A stretch of 64,000 nucleotides of DNA from Rutstroemia sp. NJR-2017a BVV2 (taxonomy: Eukaryota > Ascomycota > Leotiomycetes > Helotiales > Rutstroemiaceae), in contig NJPS01000067.1 of the NCBI GenBank assembly GCA_002946415.1, positions 682,001 to 746,000 on the forward strand, in the 5' to 3' direction. Positions 52,845 to 64,000 of this stretch are shown here, piece after piece. Under the pieces are notes generated by a model. It was not told where the DNA came from and ran no database searches. It worked only from the letters and a program-made list of their open reading frames with translations. The translations under genes were made by a program, and so were the position numbers. The stretch's first letter is position 1, and every line of letters begins with the position of its first letter.

Positions 52845-55800
52845 AGCGTCGGTTGATATGTAGATAGTGAAGGGATATGGTGTATGGAAAGGTCTGAAGG
52901 AGAAAGTCTGGTGTGTTCGAAGGTTGAAAGGTTGAAGTAAAGGTGCGGCTTAGGGAAGGTGTAAAGGCTGGAGACCTATGACCTTTATGTACTTTCTTCA
53001 AATTTCCCCACGGAATTTGTGGATATGAAGTGGACTGACAGACGGGGGTCAGTTTGGGGGTTGGTTGGAAATATGGGGGATTCTCAGCTGGGGTCCAAGA
53101 CTCACAAGAGAACGTTTATATCTCCGTATGGGGTAATGGAAGATGATATGTAAGCGCTTGCGATCCTTCTGGAAGGATTGAATTCTCGTGAATTGGTGAT
53201 ACAATTGACGCTTTTGCAACAAACAGACGCTCTACTGAGGCGCACCGAAGAGCAGGCAAAAACAGGTAGCTTGATTAAGAATTGAGGGGGCGAAGTTTAG
53301 ATGAGCAATCCAACAACCAACAGCAGATTTGACGACGCGGAAATTTTTGAAGTAAAGTAAGAAACTTTTCCTTTTATCTTCGGAACAGAGGCGAACGAGT
53401 GAATTTATCTGAAGAATCAAATTTTCAATATGAAACCCTGTCAACTTATTAATTATCATATCCGGTATGACTTAGGTATGACTCTCCCTTTTCTATGGCA
53501 CAGACTGTGACAAAAGTATGCCGAAAAGAAACAATTAAAGCGAAGACAACACATCCCTTCGGCAAGCCGCCGCCTCCAAGAATGCAAGAAAGACGATTTT
53601 ATGTAGGGGGTTTTCTTGTTTCGCTGTTTCTGGTACCTGCTTTCTGGCCATATCACGGCCATACCAAAACCACTAAACAACATACGATAAATTGCACTCC
53701 CTACCTTCAATCAAGCCCAAAGTTTCCGGTGTGCCAATTCTTTCGTACGTCGCGCGGCGAGGACCTCGCAGTACTTCGTACAGGTGGAAGATTGTAATGA
53801 ACGAACCGAAAGAGGAAATAATCAGAAAGAAGACTAGAAAAGATCCAATTTCCGGTCCACTCTTCAGCATTGGCCCCAATGGTACCGCACCCGATTGCCC
53901 CGGAATGCCATAATTATCGTTCCATTACATCCATGCGCAGGGAGATGGTTTGTATCCAAGCAAGGTCTTCCCCAGTTCCTCGGCTTGTGCGCTGCTTCCA
54001 GCCTTACTACTGCATGAAATATCCTGGAATAAGGCATAATACTTGGTTTCTTGGTTTTCTGATATTGGATTCTAGAGGATTTCGTGAGGCTGGCTAGACA
54101 AGTTGCAAACGGAGCTAAACCTCTCCTTCTCGCTTAGTCCACCAAATCCGTCATCCCGCTACATCTACTATATGGTAGATCGAGAGCCAACGGGTATCAT
54201 ACACGCTGCTCACGGTTGGAATTAAACTGAATCGAATATTACTCTATCGGGCGTCACGATTATGGAACCATTTGATTGGTCTCTCACTCATTTTGTCTCG
54301 CGTTCTGTGCGTTACCATCCATCCCATCTCGCATTGCGCATCCGATGCACTCAAGATTTGGTACGCTGTGAGCAAATTATCCTGTGCGTTATCACATCTC
54401 TCTTCTCAACCTTAGAACCCTGAATGGAACTGGCGGTGAAGAATATCATTTATCGAAGTGAGTGTCGTCAGCGTTCAACGTTAGGCAGTAAAGTACGGAG
54501 TGCCAGGGATCCCCCATCGAAAATATTCTTGGTGGAAGATAAATTCTTCCCAGTTTTCCATTCGTCAATGGCATTCTCGATTTGAGTTTAGGGAAAGGGA
54601 ACGGAGTCCATATTCAGCCTGGCTGTGAAGCTTTCGGTAGAGACGGTAGAACTAGGAGCGCGCGGATGTCCTCATTCATGCATGTAGACAGGATGTAAAA
54701 GTAAAAACAACTCGTAGGATGTAATGGATTGGATGGACGGTATCAGATATGCCAGATTCATTTGGCTTTTTCCTAACCCCCACATTTGGGGAAAGGAATG
54801 CAAAAGGAGAACTAAATATGCTCCAAAAGTGTGGGGTAGAAGGAATGCTTGTTAGCATCTCCTTTAATTCTTGGCGTCTAACCTTGTAAATCACTTCCAG
54901 ACCTGGCTTTTACTTGATGTGCGAAATAACTTACGACTATGATTTTGATCACATCTAACAAACTTTGGAAACTGTCCTCCAAATATGTATGAGGCGTATA
55001 GACCGTATATACACCGGAGCTGATTCGATGGGAACGGCAGTTTTACTTTTTGTTTGCAGCTTTCACGGCTTCCTACGGATGCTGGAACGGGCCCTACCTT
55101 CCGTGATGTGCAAACAGGGCCCGAAACAATTGAACTACAGATGAGGTGAGGTGGAAGTGAGCGAGGTGCGGTGGGCGCAAAACAGGTATATTCATCGTAA
55201 TAAATGCTATTTTTACTTCCTCCGCGATACGGGATGCTACGGTGCATTCCATATTGCAACTTACTTTGTCAAAGTCAGGCATCGAAGGCAGGAAGATCTA
55301 CTCAGCAGCAACACAGCCATGGTCTCACTGATGGTCGCTTCAGAGGCAACAATATACGACACCCCCAAGAGCGATACGCCATACACATCTAAATCAATCT
55401 TCGCGGAAGTGACTTCATGAGAAAAACTTTCGCGCTCCAGTTGATGCAAACCTATTAGGTAAATCTTCTTGTGTTGAATGCGGGGGCGGTACTTGACTTC
55501 GTTCGGTATGAGTTGGAACCGGGGAACGGGATTCCCTACAAGGACTAAAGGGTAGTGGTAGCAACCTCCAAGACCGCCGAAGATACCGAACCATCTATCG
55601 CATTCTAACCAACTTCTTGGAATGCCTTTTAGCTGCAGCTACTTTTAGAGTAAATCCGCCAATTCATAGAAATAGTTAGGCTCCATCATACAAGTTGCCT
55701 ACGTAAGGTAAGATTCGGAAGATTATCAAACATCCAACCGGAACATTGGAAGTTCTAGAAAGCAATTACCGATACCTCACTACCCCTGAAAAACACGCTA

Positions 55801-58800
55801 TCCACCGTTGACGCTCCACCCATGAACATCATTTTGAGATGAACGTCTCGAACTATCTACGTAAGTACTTCTCCCCCTTTTAGTCCTTCCAGAAGTCTCC
55901 TTAGATCCTCAAACATGATTCATCTTCCTCGAATGATCCGTCATGACATGCCTTACAAAGGAAATAGTATGCATTAGTAATGACTCGAGCTGCGATAATC
56001 ATTCAAAGTTTCACTTATCCTCGTCAGCTATCTCAGCAGCATCAGAACTAGTATGGCTTCACCCCTCTAGTTCGGTCTTGCATCGATTCCTCCATTCAAG
56101 ATCATCCAATATCCAATATTCTATCAATATTCTCCCGCGCCATGGAACCTCCGCGATGGACATCAATCAGTCAATCATCAATCAATCCACGAATCCACCC
56201 ATCCACAAACAACGGGTATTACATGCATAACAGCCACCTAGCTTCCCGCCTTGCATACTCAACGCTTCATAACCTCCGTCAACCACATTTTACCTGATCC
56301 AGACATTTGAACATGAAGAATCTCAACACCACATCCACATCCCGTCTTCCCCCCTTGACGAATGCGAACTGTACCATAACCAGGTAACCGTACACCCTCA
56401 TTATCAGCATCATTGGTGGACGATAGGTCTTAGGTCTCCTTCCTCTGCATCAGTGTTACCCACCTTTCCCTCCAGCATTGATCCCTTCCATATCCCTACG
56501 TGCCGTTATGGTTATGGCATTATAGCTTCATGTCATGTCACCCATCTCATTACAAGTTGGAGACCCAAGATCCTCTTATGGCTTTTTCCTCGAACTTCAT
56601 AAGTCCTCCATTCGCTCAATCCTCTTACATCGAGATGCCGGCGAATATTCTGCGTCCGTACGATGTTGCAGTCGGGCATCTGATAGCAGGATTTTCAGGA
56701 GCACAGCCTACATGTCTGTCGTGTGACGCGCACGTGTTAATCATTAGGCACTCAGAAACAACAGCGGCAGGATGGAACTTCATCCTGAATATCGCCGTGG
56801 GATGTTAAGGAGATTGCATTACTCTTCAATTGAACCTCACGGTTGTTGTGGTATCTTGGGTCGGGTTGCTTAGGTTCCACGAGAGTGAGAGTCGACGAAC
56901 CAAGCAACGACCCAATCCCCCACCGACAACCGAGCAACCCTACGCGGTAATTTTGGATTGCGCCAGAAGATGCGACACTCCTTATGTATCGCTACCCGCT
57001 GGCGGCAAGCAGCTTGGCGGTAGATGATAGGCCACTGTTTGTATCATATCGATCAAGCATTGGCGAAGCGGGTAAGTAACAAACACACGAATAGGAAGGT
57101 CTACTCGGACTCCTATTCTTTGCTCCATCCCTCTTAGTTAATATTACTCCCCTTGCCTGTTATGCACTTTTTCTCGTCCACAGATATGTTCGTGAACTCA
57201 AGGGACTGCGCAGCCGATTGTACAATTTCCTCAAATCTACATTCTTCTTCTTTCAATTCCTTTCTCTCCTTTTCTGTTCTCTCTTTCTTCCCCTCCCCTC
57301 TGCCTTGATATACTCCATTTCATGACATTCAAACTTGTGAGCATGCCAGCCGGCAGAAGTGCTGGGAACGCGGGGGTTGAAGTTGTGACTTCTTTTATTG
57401 AAACCCCTCCATGACCATGGTTGGTGCTTCTCACATACTAGACATGATGATGAAGTAAGCAGTTCCTGATTGTCAAATGCGATGGAATCTCACCACTATT
57501 AACGCACTATCGTCCCCTCTTAGCTCATTTCTTTTCGTCACCAACATTAGCTTTGAATCCAGCACCTGACAAAATGCGAACGAAGTCACCCAAGCAGATT
57601 CGACCAGTGGATCGAGTCTCCAGGGTTTTCCATTCTTAAAATTCAATCCAAGTTGGAAGTAAACAGCAACATCCTGACGCAATCGATTTTGCTTCAATGA
57701 ACTTACTCCTAAGGTTCGAGAACAGTTCAGAGAAGTTACACGACGTGGTATGAGATGAGATCTCTTATGACTGGACCAGCGATTCCTCCCAACTCTGATC
57801 CCTTAGCGGGTGGAGGGAACAATTCTTCCGGCAAGAAAGCCAAAAGTACGCGTTGAGATCAGCTTCACAGGCTTTGCTAGATTTGACAGGGATCCAAGGT
57901 CGGTCTCGAACATATCCCAAGTCTATCAAAAAGCGTTGATCGCACTCTAATCACTCACTCACTGAGAGTTCACCGGCCCGTATTGAGCAAACGATCCGTC
58001 AATCTACCAAGGTGGTTGTCGGGGCGGAACATTGATGAACATGCTTCAGCTGTATTCTACGTGGTTCAGGATGGTGGATATATTTTCTCTCATTATTAGA
58101 GATAGTTTAGAGCATTGATATATGTGTGTATCTACAGTATGTTCCTTGCCTCCATGCTCTCTCATTCTTCACCCAACCCATTCTCCCCATCTTCATTCAT
58201 GCAATCATGTCACGAATCCAACAGAAATATATAAAAAATACTGGTAGTAATTCTTTCGCATTTTGCTTGCTAACCTGCACGATATATAATCTGACCTGAT
58301 GCAATCGTGCCTATGTACCTATTCCCCTTGACCCTCCTCTCGCACCTTCCCCAGTCGCACTACCAGCAACCGATCCCCCGTCTTATGAAAAAGCCCATGC
58401 AACCTAAATGCAACAGAGTTGAGTACCCATCCCCCTTCCTTCCCATCTATCCCATGAATAAACCCTTCCAAACCCAAGCCCATGCATGCATGCAGTGAAT
58501 CCCAGCTCCGGAAAAGAAAAAAAAACTGCCTACTCATCCATGCGTGCGTATGTCCGACAACATTAAAATGCACCGGTGATTCCCCATCCCGAACGCCAAG
58601 TTGAAAAGAAAATCGTGATCTGCCTCCCATTTCCGATTGTTTTGATTCGATCTGATATTTCGTGTCCGTGTAGTAGTGAAGTAATAAAGAAAGATGAACA
58701 AATTCCTAGCCCTAGCCGAGTTGTAAAGGCTGCTCGGCATTTTCCCGTATGTGCAATTGCTCCGTTAATGATATCATGATGGTGAAGAAGAGTGGCGGCG

Positions 58801-58875
58801 TAATGGCCATATCTGGGCCACATCCTATGCATATCCGAGTCTCAAAGCAGACCCGGCTACCCGTGAACCGCTCAC
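52845..58875. other. Six-kb gene-poor region
   Basis: No supported gene. A minus-strand frame at about 53673-53920 encodes a hydrophobic stretch (SFLVFFLIISSFGSFITIFH) then EVLRGPRRATYERIGTPE and ends at a potential donor; it might be an exon of a small membrane protein, but no partner exons were found. Other ORFs (55151-55420, 55943-56230, 56500-56808) have no motif. The last 600 bases are the 3' flank of the Mpe1 gene. Confidence 0.5.
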
Positions 58876-60868
58876 TCATAGTTCACGGTAATCACTCGGT
58901 CTCGCCCTTCTCTGTCGTCCTACATGTCTGTGTGGGTTGACTGGTTTCCTGAAATACGCATTATCCTCTTCATTTGGCAGTGGCTCGGCGAAAATAGTCT
59001 TTTGTTGATTCGGGAAACCTCCTGCAGCGCCGCCCATTCCTCTCCCCACTCCGTTCATGTTCCCATTCATCATATTCGGTAGGTTACCATTCATCATAGG
59101 ATTCATGTTGCCGAACGCGTTTCCATTGTTGAACATGGGCATGTTATTCATGCCCGGAAAGCCCATGTTCATCATAGGGTTCATCATCATGGGATTCATG
59201 CCGCCGCCCATGTTGAAGCCTGACATCATATTCGGCATGGGCATATTAGGGGTAAAGCCATTGTTGTTGAAGAATTGAGGTGCCATGTTCATGGCTTGCA
59301 TGTTAGGCATGTTTGGGAATCCGTTCATACCCATCATATTTTGTGGCTGTTGTGGCATCATGGCTTCTTTTTGGCGCATAGCTTTAGGACCTTTTGGAAT
59401 CTTCGGGTTCTCTAATAACTCATCGGCTGGACGTTTCTTGCCCTTTGGCTCTGATGGTGCTCCGGGGACTGGTGCTGGAGTTGCTTGTTTGCCTTGCTTA
59501 GGACTACCGTTTACGGCTTTGGAAAGCTCAGGTGCTTTGACCTTGGGTGACTTGCTAGAAGCAGGCGACTTGTCCTTTGCTGCAAGATTTGATTGTTTGG
59601 TGGGTGGCGTTGAGGCCGATTGGGCCTCAGGCTTTACGCTCGGACTCTTAGATCTCTGTTCTTCTCTTTCCTTCTTGGCGGCATTGTTCTTCTCCTCCAA
59701 GTACGTCTTAATCTTTGCAGTAGTCTCATCGTCAGGCTTCAGATCATCAATCAACACTCCATCGGTCTGACAACCTGGGCATGTGAAATCGCTTTCGATA
59801 AGAGCATTAGTAATGCAGTCATTGCAATACGTCTTCTCACAACAGGGCGTCTTCATTGGATCTATGAATATTCTCTTGTCGAGCGGGCATTCCAGTCCTC
59901 TATCCTGCAATTCCTTATCTCCCTGAGCAGCAGCTTTCTGAGCAGCAGCAGATGACTTTGTTTTAGCCTGAAATTGTTCCCATGATGCTTTATCAGGTTC
60001 AGCAATGACAAATTCTCCCTCCGCATTTACCATGACACCAGACGGAGGCTTCGTGTCATCTGTAGAACCATCAATGCTAAGCGCAGTTGGCTTCTCTACA
60101 GTCTTCAGGAAAGACCTCGGGATACCAGTCGTGCGCTTGACACGAGGTTTGTTATCGAACGCCGGGTTGTCATTCGTCGGACAGACCTGAATCCAATGTC
60201 CCTTCTCACCACACCGATAGCAGATATAAGCTGGTGGGGGTTCGTGATCCGGAACGTTTGCAGTAGGCTGGCCTTTCTTGCCACCGGGTCTGAAGATCGG
60301 TGTTTGACTAAGGAATGTTAGAACATGTGCATGCTGGGGAGAATTTCTTAACTTACTTGGCCATTTCTTCTTGCTGAGCAGACCATTGTTCACTCTGTGC
60401 CTGGAACATTGCTGCCATGCGTTGCTCTTCGGTCATTGCGCTATTCATCTGAGCCATACTATTCGAGACTGCCGCAACCTTTGTATTCGACGGCTTTGCT
60501 TGCTCCTTGCGTGATGCATTCTTTTGATTTATTGGCATCTTTCCTGACATGTATCTTGCGGCTCTTCCTGCTCCAGGCTTGATGGGAGGTAATCGTCGAG
60601 CGGTAACGGAGGTCGACCGTGGGATGATTGTAGTATCGTCATCATATTCTGACCCGTTAGTATCATATTTGCAGTCATGAGAGAAATGATCCTTACCTTC
60701 GTTGCCATCCTCATTATAGATCGCGAGATCGAAATCGGTTCCATCGCCTAAACCACTCTTGATGATGATATCACGTTTGAGCTCAAATACAGAGATACCA
60801 GTACCATCGAATTCCACTCTGGAAGGCTCCTTCTGGGACTTGAATTTGAAGAAAACTGAAGACGACAT
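58876..60868 (-). CDS. mpe1: Mpe1: DWNN-zinc knuckle-RING subunit of cleavage/polyadenylation factor
   Basis: Three exons, 60868-60697, 60648-60357 and 60307-58876; introns 48 and 49 nt; 631 aa. The N-terminal DWNN ubiquitin-like domain (about 1-75: SSVFFKFKSQKEPSRVEFDG, VFELKRDIIIKSGLGDGTDF) is rebuilt across intron 1. A CCHC zinc knuckle C184-x2-C187-x4-H192-x4-C197 (YRCGEKGHW) and a RING/U-box-like domain from Cys295 (CPLDKRIFIDPMKTPCCEKT, YCNDC, FTCPGC) follow. Then come a Lys/Pro/Ser-rich linker and a Met/Asn/Gly-rich tail with repeated NMM/NPMM units, ending RPSDYREL. This is the domain order of Mpe1/RBBP6, which binds the poly(A) signal and controls the nuclease of CPF in the nucleus. 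All key Cys/His are present. Single-copy housekeeping gene. Confidence 0.95.
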
Positions 60869-62970
60869 GATTGCTGTTGGTTGGTAATGTTGAAAGACTG
60901 AAGGTGTGAAGGAAGTCGTAAATCCTCGTCGGGGGACTCAGACTTTGAATGGTGTGCAGAGAACAAAGCTACTCCGAGGGACACAATGAATCAATCAGGG
61001 TCTTGACGATCAGTAATTGTGATGGAGAGGGGAAGGGGATAGTTGTTTCGTGAATGCGACCGATGCAAGATCAAGATTCTTCTTTTTTTCCGTTCAAGGG
61101 AACGAGGTGAAAACAAATCTGATTGCGATCACTGGAGGTAACTCTCTGTGGCACAGAAAAGGCTCTGAAAGGAAATGATTATACAAGATTGCAGATATCC
61201 ACTGCTATTGAAGATGTCCTTGAAGACAGATGATTCCTCCGCGACCACACGACACAACCAAGACGATCACACTCTTCTTCTTTTGCTTCTTCTTTGTATT
61301 ATTTTCCCTTCCAATACTTGATTCCCACCCCAGAATTCCTAGCGTCGTCAGTATTAGCTCGTCTGGTCTTATCTTGAGGAGCGATTCGTGATGGCGTTGA
61401 TGTCGAGTTGGCAGGAAAGAAGGCGTGAGTACAAGAGAAGATGAAGTGACGAGAAGGATTTGAAGGGAAGGTGACAAGTTCTTTGTACAGCAGATGAATG
61501 ACTAATTATTAAATGCTAAACCCAATGCGGCGAGTGATAACCTATCATTCACGTGGCGATAAGCTGATAATTTAAGCGAGTTGCGAGAGGGAAATCTCGA
61601 GGGAAATCAAAATCCGAACATTTCCCAGAAAACAAGAGGAAATGCAAACGCAAAGCGCGCTCCTTTGGATTTCCGCTTTCGGTCAGCTTCATTGATCACC
61701 CCCAGCGTCTATCCTGAAGTAGCGAAAACACAATCACGACCTTGGCTTAACCGCTGGGGAGGCTCAGGACGGTCAGCTCGGCACTTCCGCATAAACACTC
61801 ATGCTCCCAGTGGCTCCCTGCACCCTCCGGCTCTCCCCCTTTGTATGGCCAGGCCAACAAGTTGCTAACGTTTTACTCTCCTTCTTGCTTTACCACACAC
61901 GCGTTTCCTTCAGCCTCAGAGTTTGCTCACAATATCCGAATCTCACCACGGCACTGGCCCAGGAGAACTTCTCTGTTTAGAAGTAACAGGTGTAAAGACT
62001 TATTTTCTTGTCCTTCCATAAATTAGTTCAGCGACTAAATTAGGGGCATCCGTTTCTTATTTAACTCCCGTGAATTGTAGAAAGATGTTCCTTCCACAAA
62101 CACGAGTGTTCACTCACGCAAGCAGTAGAGCGCTGCAGATGAGAAGGCGGTTGGACGATAACGCATGGTAGCTTTTTTACTCTGAACATGTCGAGGTAGT
62201 GGAGACATCGGGTGCTATCATTGGTTTTGCTTAGGTTGCATCCAGATGTAGTTGGTGTTCTTCATCGGTTTCTAACCTCGCCGTGTATAGTTTCAAGGTG
62301 CAATGGACAGCAGCAAACCAAAATAGAACTCGTTCGCAGCGCGAATGAGTTCAAGTCCCCCGACCGGCCACATCTTGATTTTACCACCAAAAAGATAACT
62401 GGTTCACGCCGGTTAGCTTAGCAGCCTGAACTTTGAAGTCTAGGAAACAAATTGCTATGTATGCACTGCCTCAGCCCTGTATCACCCTACGTATTTCACA
62501 TGCACCAATCATATTTATTAAATAGTCTACAATCAGCAGCTGCCCATCATCCATATCGCTATGCATAGTTGCTCAGCCCTAAAGCCAGAATGACATAGGA
62601 AGAGGTGGGACTCACCGTGGGAGCGCCCGCCCCCCAATATCATACATCAACGGGTACTTTATCAACAAACACTATCTATTCCTCTATTCTCCTTAATACC
62701 TTGCCGCATCGTTCTCCCTCTCCCGCTATTAGAAACGGATCACACACCTACGCCTGATTCCCTGAATGATAGTCTACAATGGTGGCAGGCCAAGTAGTTG
62801 CTGCGAATCCCATATGCTGCTCAGGTTTTCAGCATCTCAACAACCAAAACCGCCCCGTTTGAGTAATATCTGTAGGCTCGTCCTCTTAACAGTTTCTAGT
62901 CTGAACTAATCCGAATTATCTACTAATAGTACACGTTGATAGTCAAACTCCCTTCTCACGTAATCATACA
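60869..62970. other. Intergenic between divergent genes
   Basis: No gene supported. Contains the Mpe1 promoter and the NLR promoter. The ORF at 61205-61477 (minus) and others lack motifs. A tRNA-like GAGTTCAAGTCCCCC near 62346 was considered and rejected. Confidence 0.5.
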
Positions 62971-64000
62971 ATGTCGGGCGCTGAAGCCATTTTGGTTTTA
63001 GGGGTAATTTCCTCCATCATTGCTATTATCGACGGAACCAAGCGATTCTACGACGCTACTACGAACAAGCAAAGCCTCCCCGAAGCGTTTCGCGAGGTTG
63101 CAGATCGACTCCCGATTGTTAGGAACATTTTGAGCTCAGCAAAGGAATATATTGATCAGGAAGAAGTTGGCGAAGGTTCGTGTAATGGGGTGAAGCACAT
63201 TGTACAACGTTGCGAAAAGAAGGCTTCGAAGCTAGATGAGCTGTTCCACAAGCTTATCCCCGCAGACGGTGCCTCGGATCTGAAAAGATACTACAAAGCT
63301 GTCAAGGGATTCGGGAAAGGAAATGAAGTGGAGGGCTTGATGAAAGGAATGCTAGAAGATGTACAACTCTTGGCCTGCGAGCATAGAATGAAGACAGCGA
63401 CAAAAGTTGAACAAGAGCAGATCGCCAAGGCTATCACAGAAGTATCAGCTATCCCAGCTTCTGTACCGGAGCATGTCTTTCAAGATACCAGGTTCACAGC
63501 CAACAATTCTGGTCCTGGTACACAAACAAACTACCATGCTCGGGGTGAATATATCGCTCAGGGTCAGGTGCGGCAGTACAACTCTGCTGTTGGAGCGATG
63601 AATTTTGGTAAGGACTGAACCTAGCTAGGTGGCGAAGCTTCTATACTTAAAGAACTCATCGCTACTTTTCTCAAATCTTGTGTCTTCGTTCTTAATAGAA
63701 TCATGCTAAGTATCCTGAAAGTGAGTTTAGGAGCCCATAAAAGCGAAGCCGATGCCTGCTTATCGGCACTGTTCCTGACCGACCCACTCGATGATCGAGC
63801 GAAACTTGTACAAGCAAAGGGGTTAAGAGTCGATGGTACATGCGAATGGATTCAGACTAATGAGCTTTATGTGTCATGGCTTCGCTCCGATTCACAATTA
63901 CTATGGTTATCTGGTGGCCCTGGAAAAGGAAAAACTATGCTCTCGGTCTTTCTCGCCGAACAGCTCGAGCGGACTGCAAAGGATTTATCAAATACCCTGT
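62971..64000 (+). CDS. NLR-type receptor: SesA N-terminal domain, Gly/Asn/Gln linker, NACHT (3' truncated)
   Basis: The first exon starts at ATG 62971 and gives about 212 residues of SesA-type domain as found on fungal NACHT and P-loop NTPases: MSGAEAILVLGVISSIIAII, LPEAFREVADRLPIVRNIL, KKASKLDELFHKLIPADGAS, NEVEGLMKGMLEDVQLLACE, SVPEHVF. A linker follows with NNSGPGTQTNYHARG and VRQYNSAVGAMNFG. An intron is needed, since the open frame stops at 63618; donor 63608 with acceptor at 63721 keeps frame, though another acceptor is possible. Downstream reads ACLSALFLTDPLDDRAKLVQ, TCEWIQTNELYVSWLR, then LLWLSGGPGKGKTMLSVFLA, a NACHT Walker A. The gene leaves the window. These proteins are intracellular receptors in heterokaryon incompatibility and other non-self responses; the NACHT oligomerises on ligand binding and activates the N-terminal domain. 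Confidence 0.88.

Noticed and set aside
55151..56808. Several ORFs of 60-100 codons
   Set aside because: Overlap in both strands, no motifs, no leaders or splice-compatible partners.
62290..62380. tRNA-like T-arm sequence
   Set aside because: GAGTTCAAGTCCCCC occurs but no matching T stem, D-arm or acceptor stem could be folded around it.

Overview
The window looks like nuclear DNA of a filamentous ascomycete (Pezizomycotina). Genes are interrupted by many short introns (about 47-80 nt) with GTA/GTG donors, CTAAC/CTGAC branch sites and AG acceptors. Gene content also fits: an AA5 copper-radical oxidase, a WSC-domain protein, a SesA-NACHT receptor, a fusicoccadiene-synthase-type terpene cyclase, acid trehalase, and a LINE relic with RIP-like changes. 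The mix suggests Leotiomycetes, but that placement is inference. No rRNA, tRNA or CRISPR was found.

Region 1-15.8 kb is accessory and oxidative. It holds a secreted WSC-domain protein (cut by the left edge), a galactose-oxidase-like enzyme, a small catalase-related haem protein, a cupin, a phytanoyl-CoA-dioxygenase-like Fe/2OG enzyme, a decayed MFS transporter, a stand-alone terpene cyclase domain and a DUF985 cupin. Dioxygenase + transporter + cyclase is what a small terpenoid locus would contain, but the transporter is broken and the cyclase lacks the prenyltransferase half its relatives carry, so the locus may be degenerate.

Region 16.9-31.5 kb mixes housekeeping and secreted genes: an ArfGAP-UBA-NPF trafficking protein, a secreted GH65 acid trehalase, a group II PLP decarboxylase, a 5'-truncated Tad-like LINE relic, a 98-aa small protein, an SDR oxidoreductase followed by a 44-bp tandem repeat of hairpins, and a secreted protein with Kex2-like sites and a lone subtilase-like Asp motif.

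Region 32.7-42.8 kb holds a small DUF2462-like basic protein, a 1026-aa disordered fungal protein, 3.4 kb of repeat-rich spacer and a secreted agmatinase-family ureohydrolase. Region 43.5-49.9 kb is an array of disordered, highly charged proteins: two are clear paralogues within a duplicated segment of about 2 kb that includes flanks; a third gene and a broken copy are only similar in character. Region 50-58.9 kb is mostly gene-free with one small ORF. At 58.9-60.9 kb lies Mpe1, the cleavage/polyadenylation factor subunit. The right edge cuts an NLR-type receptor (SesA domain, Gly/Asn/Gln linker resembling amyloid signalling motifs, NACHT Walker A).

Splice models were built by hand; every complete multi-exon model sums to an intact reading frame. 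Family names rest on recognised motifs, not on searches.
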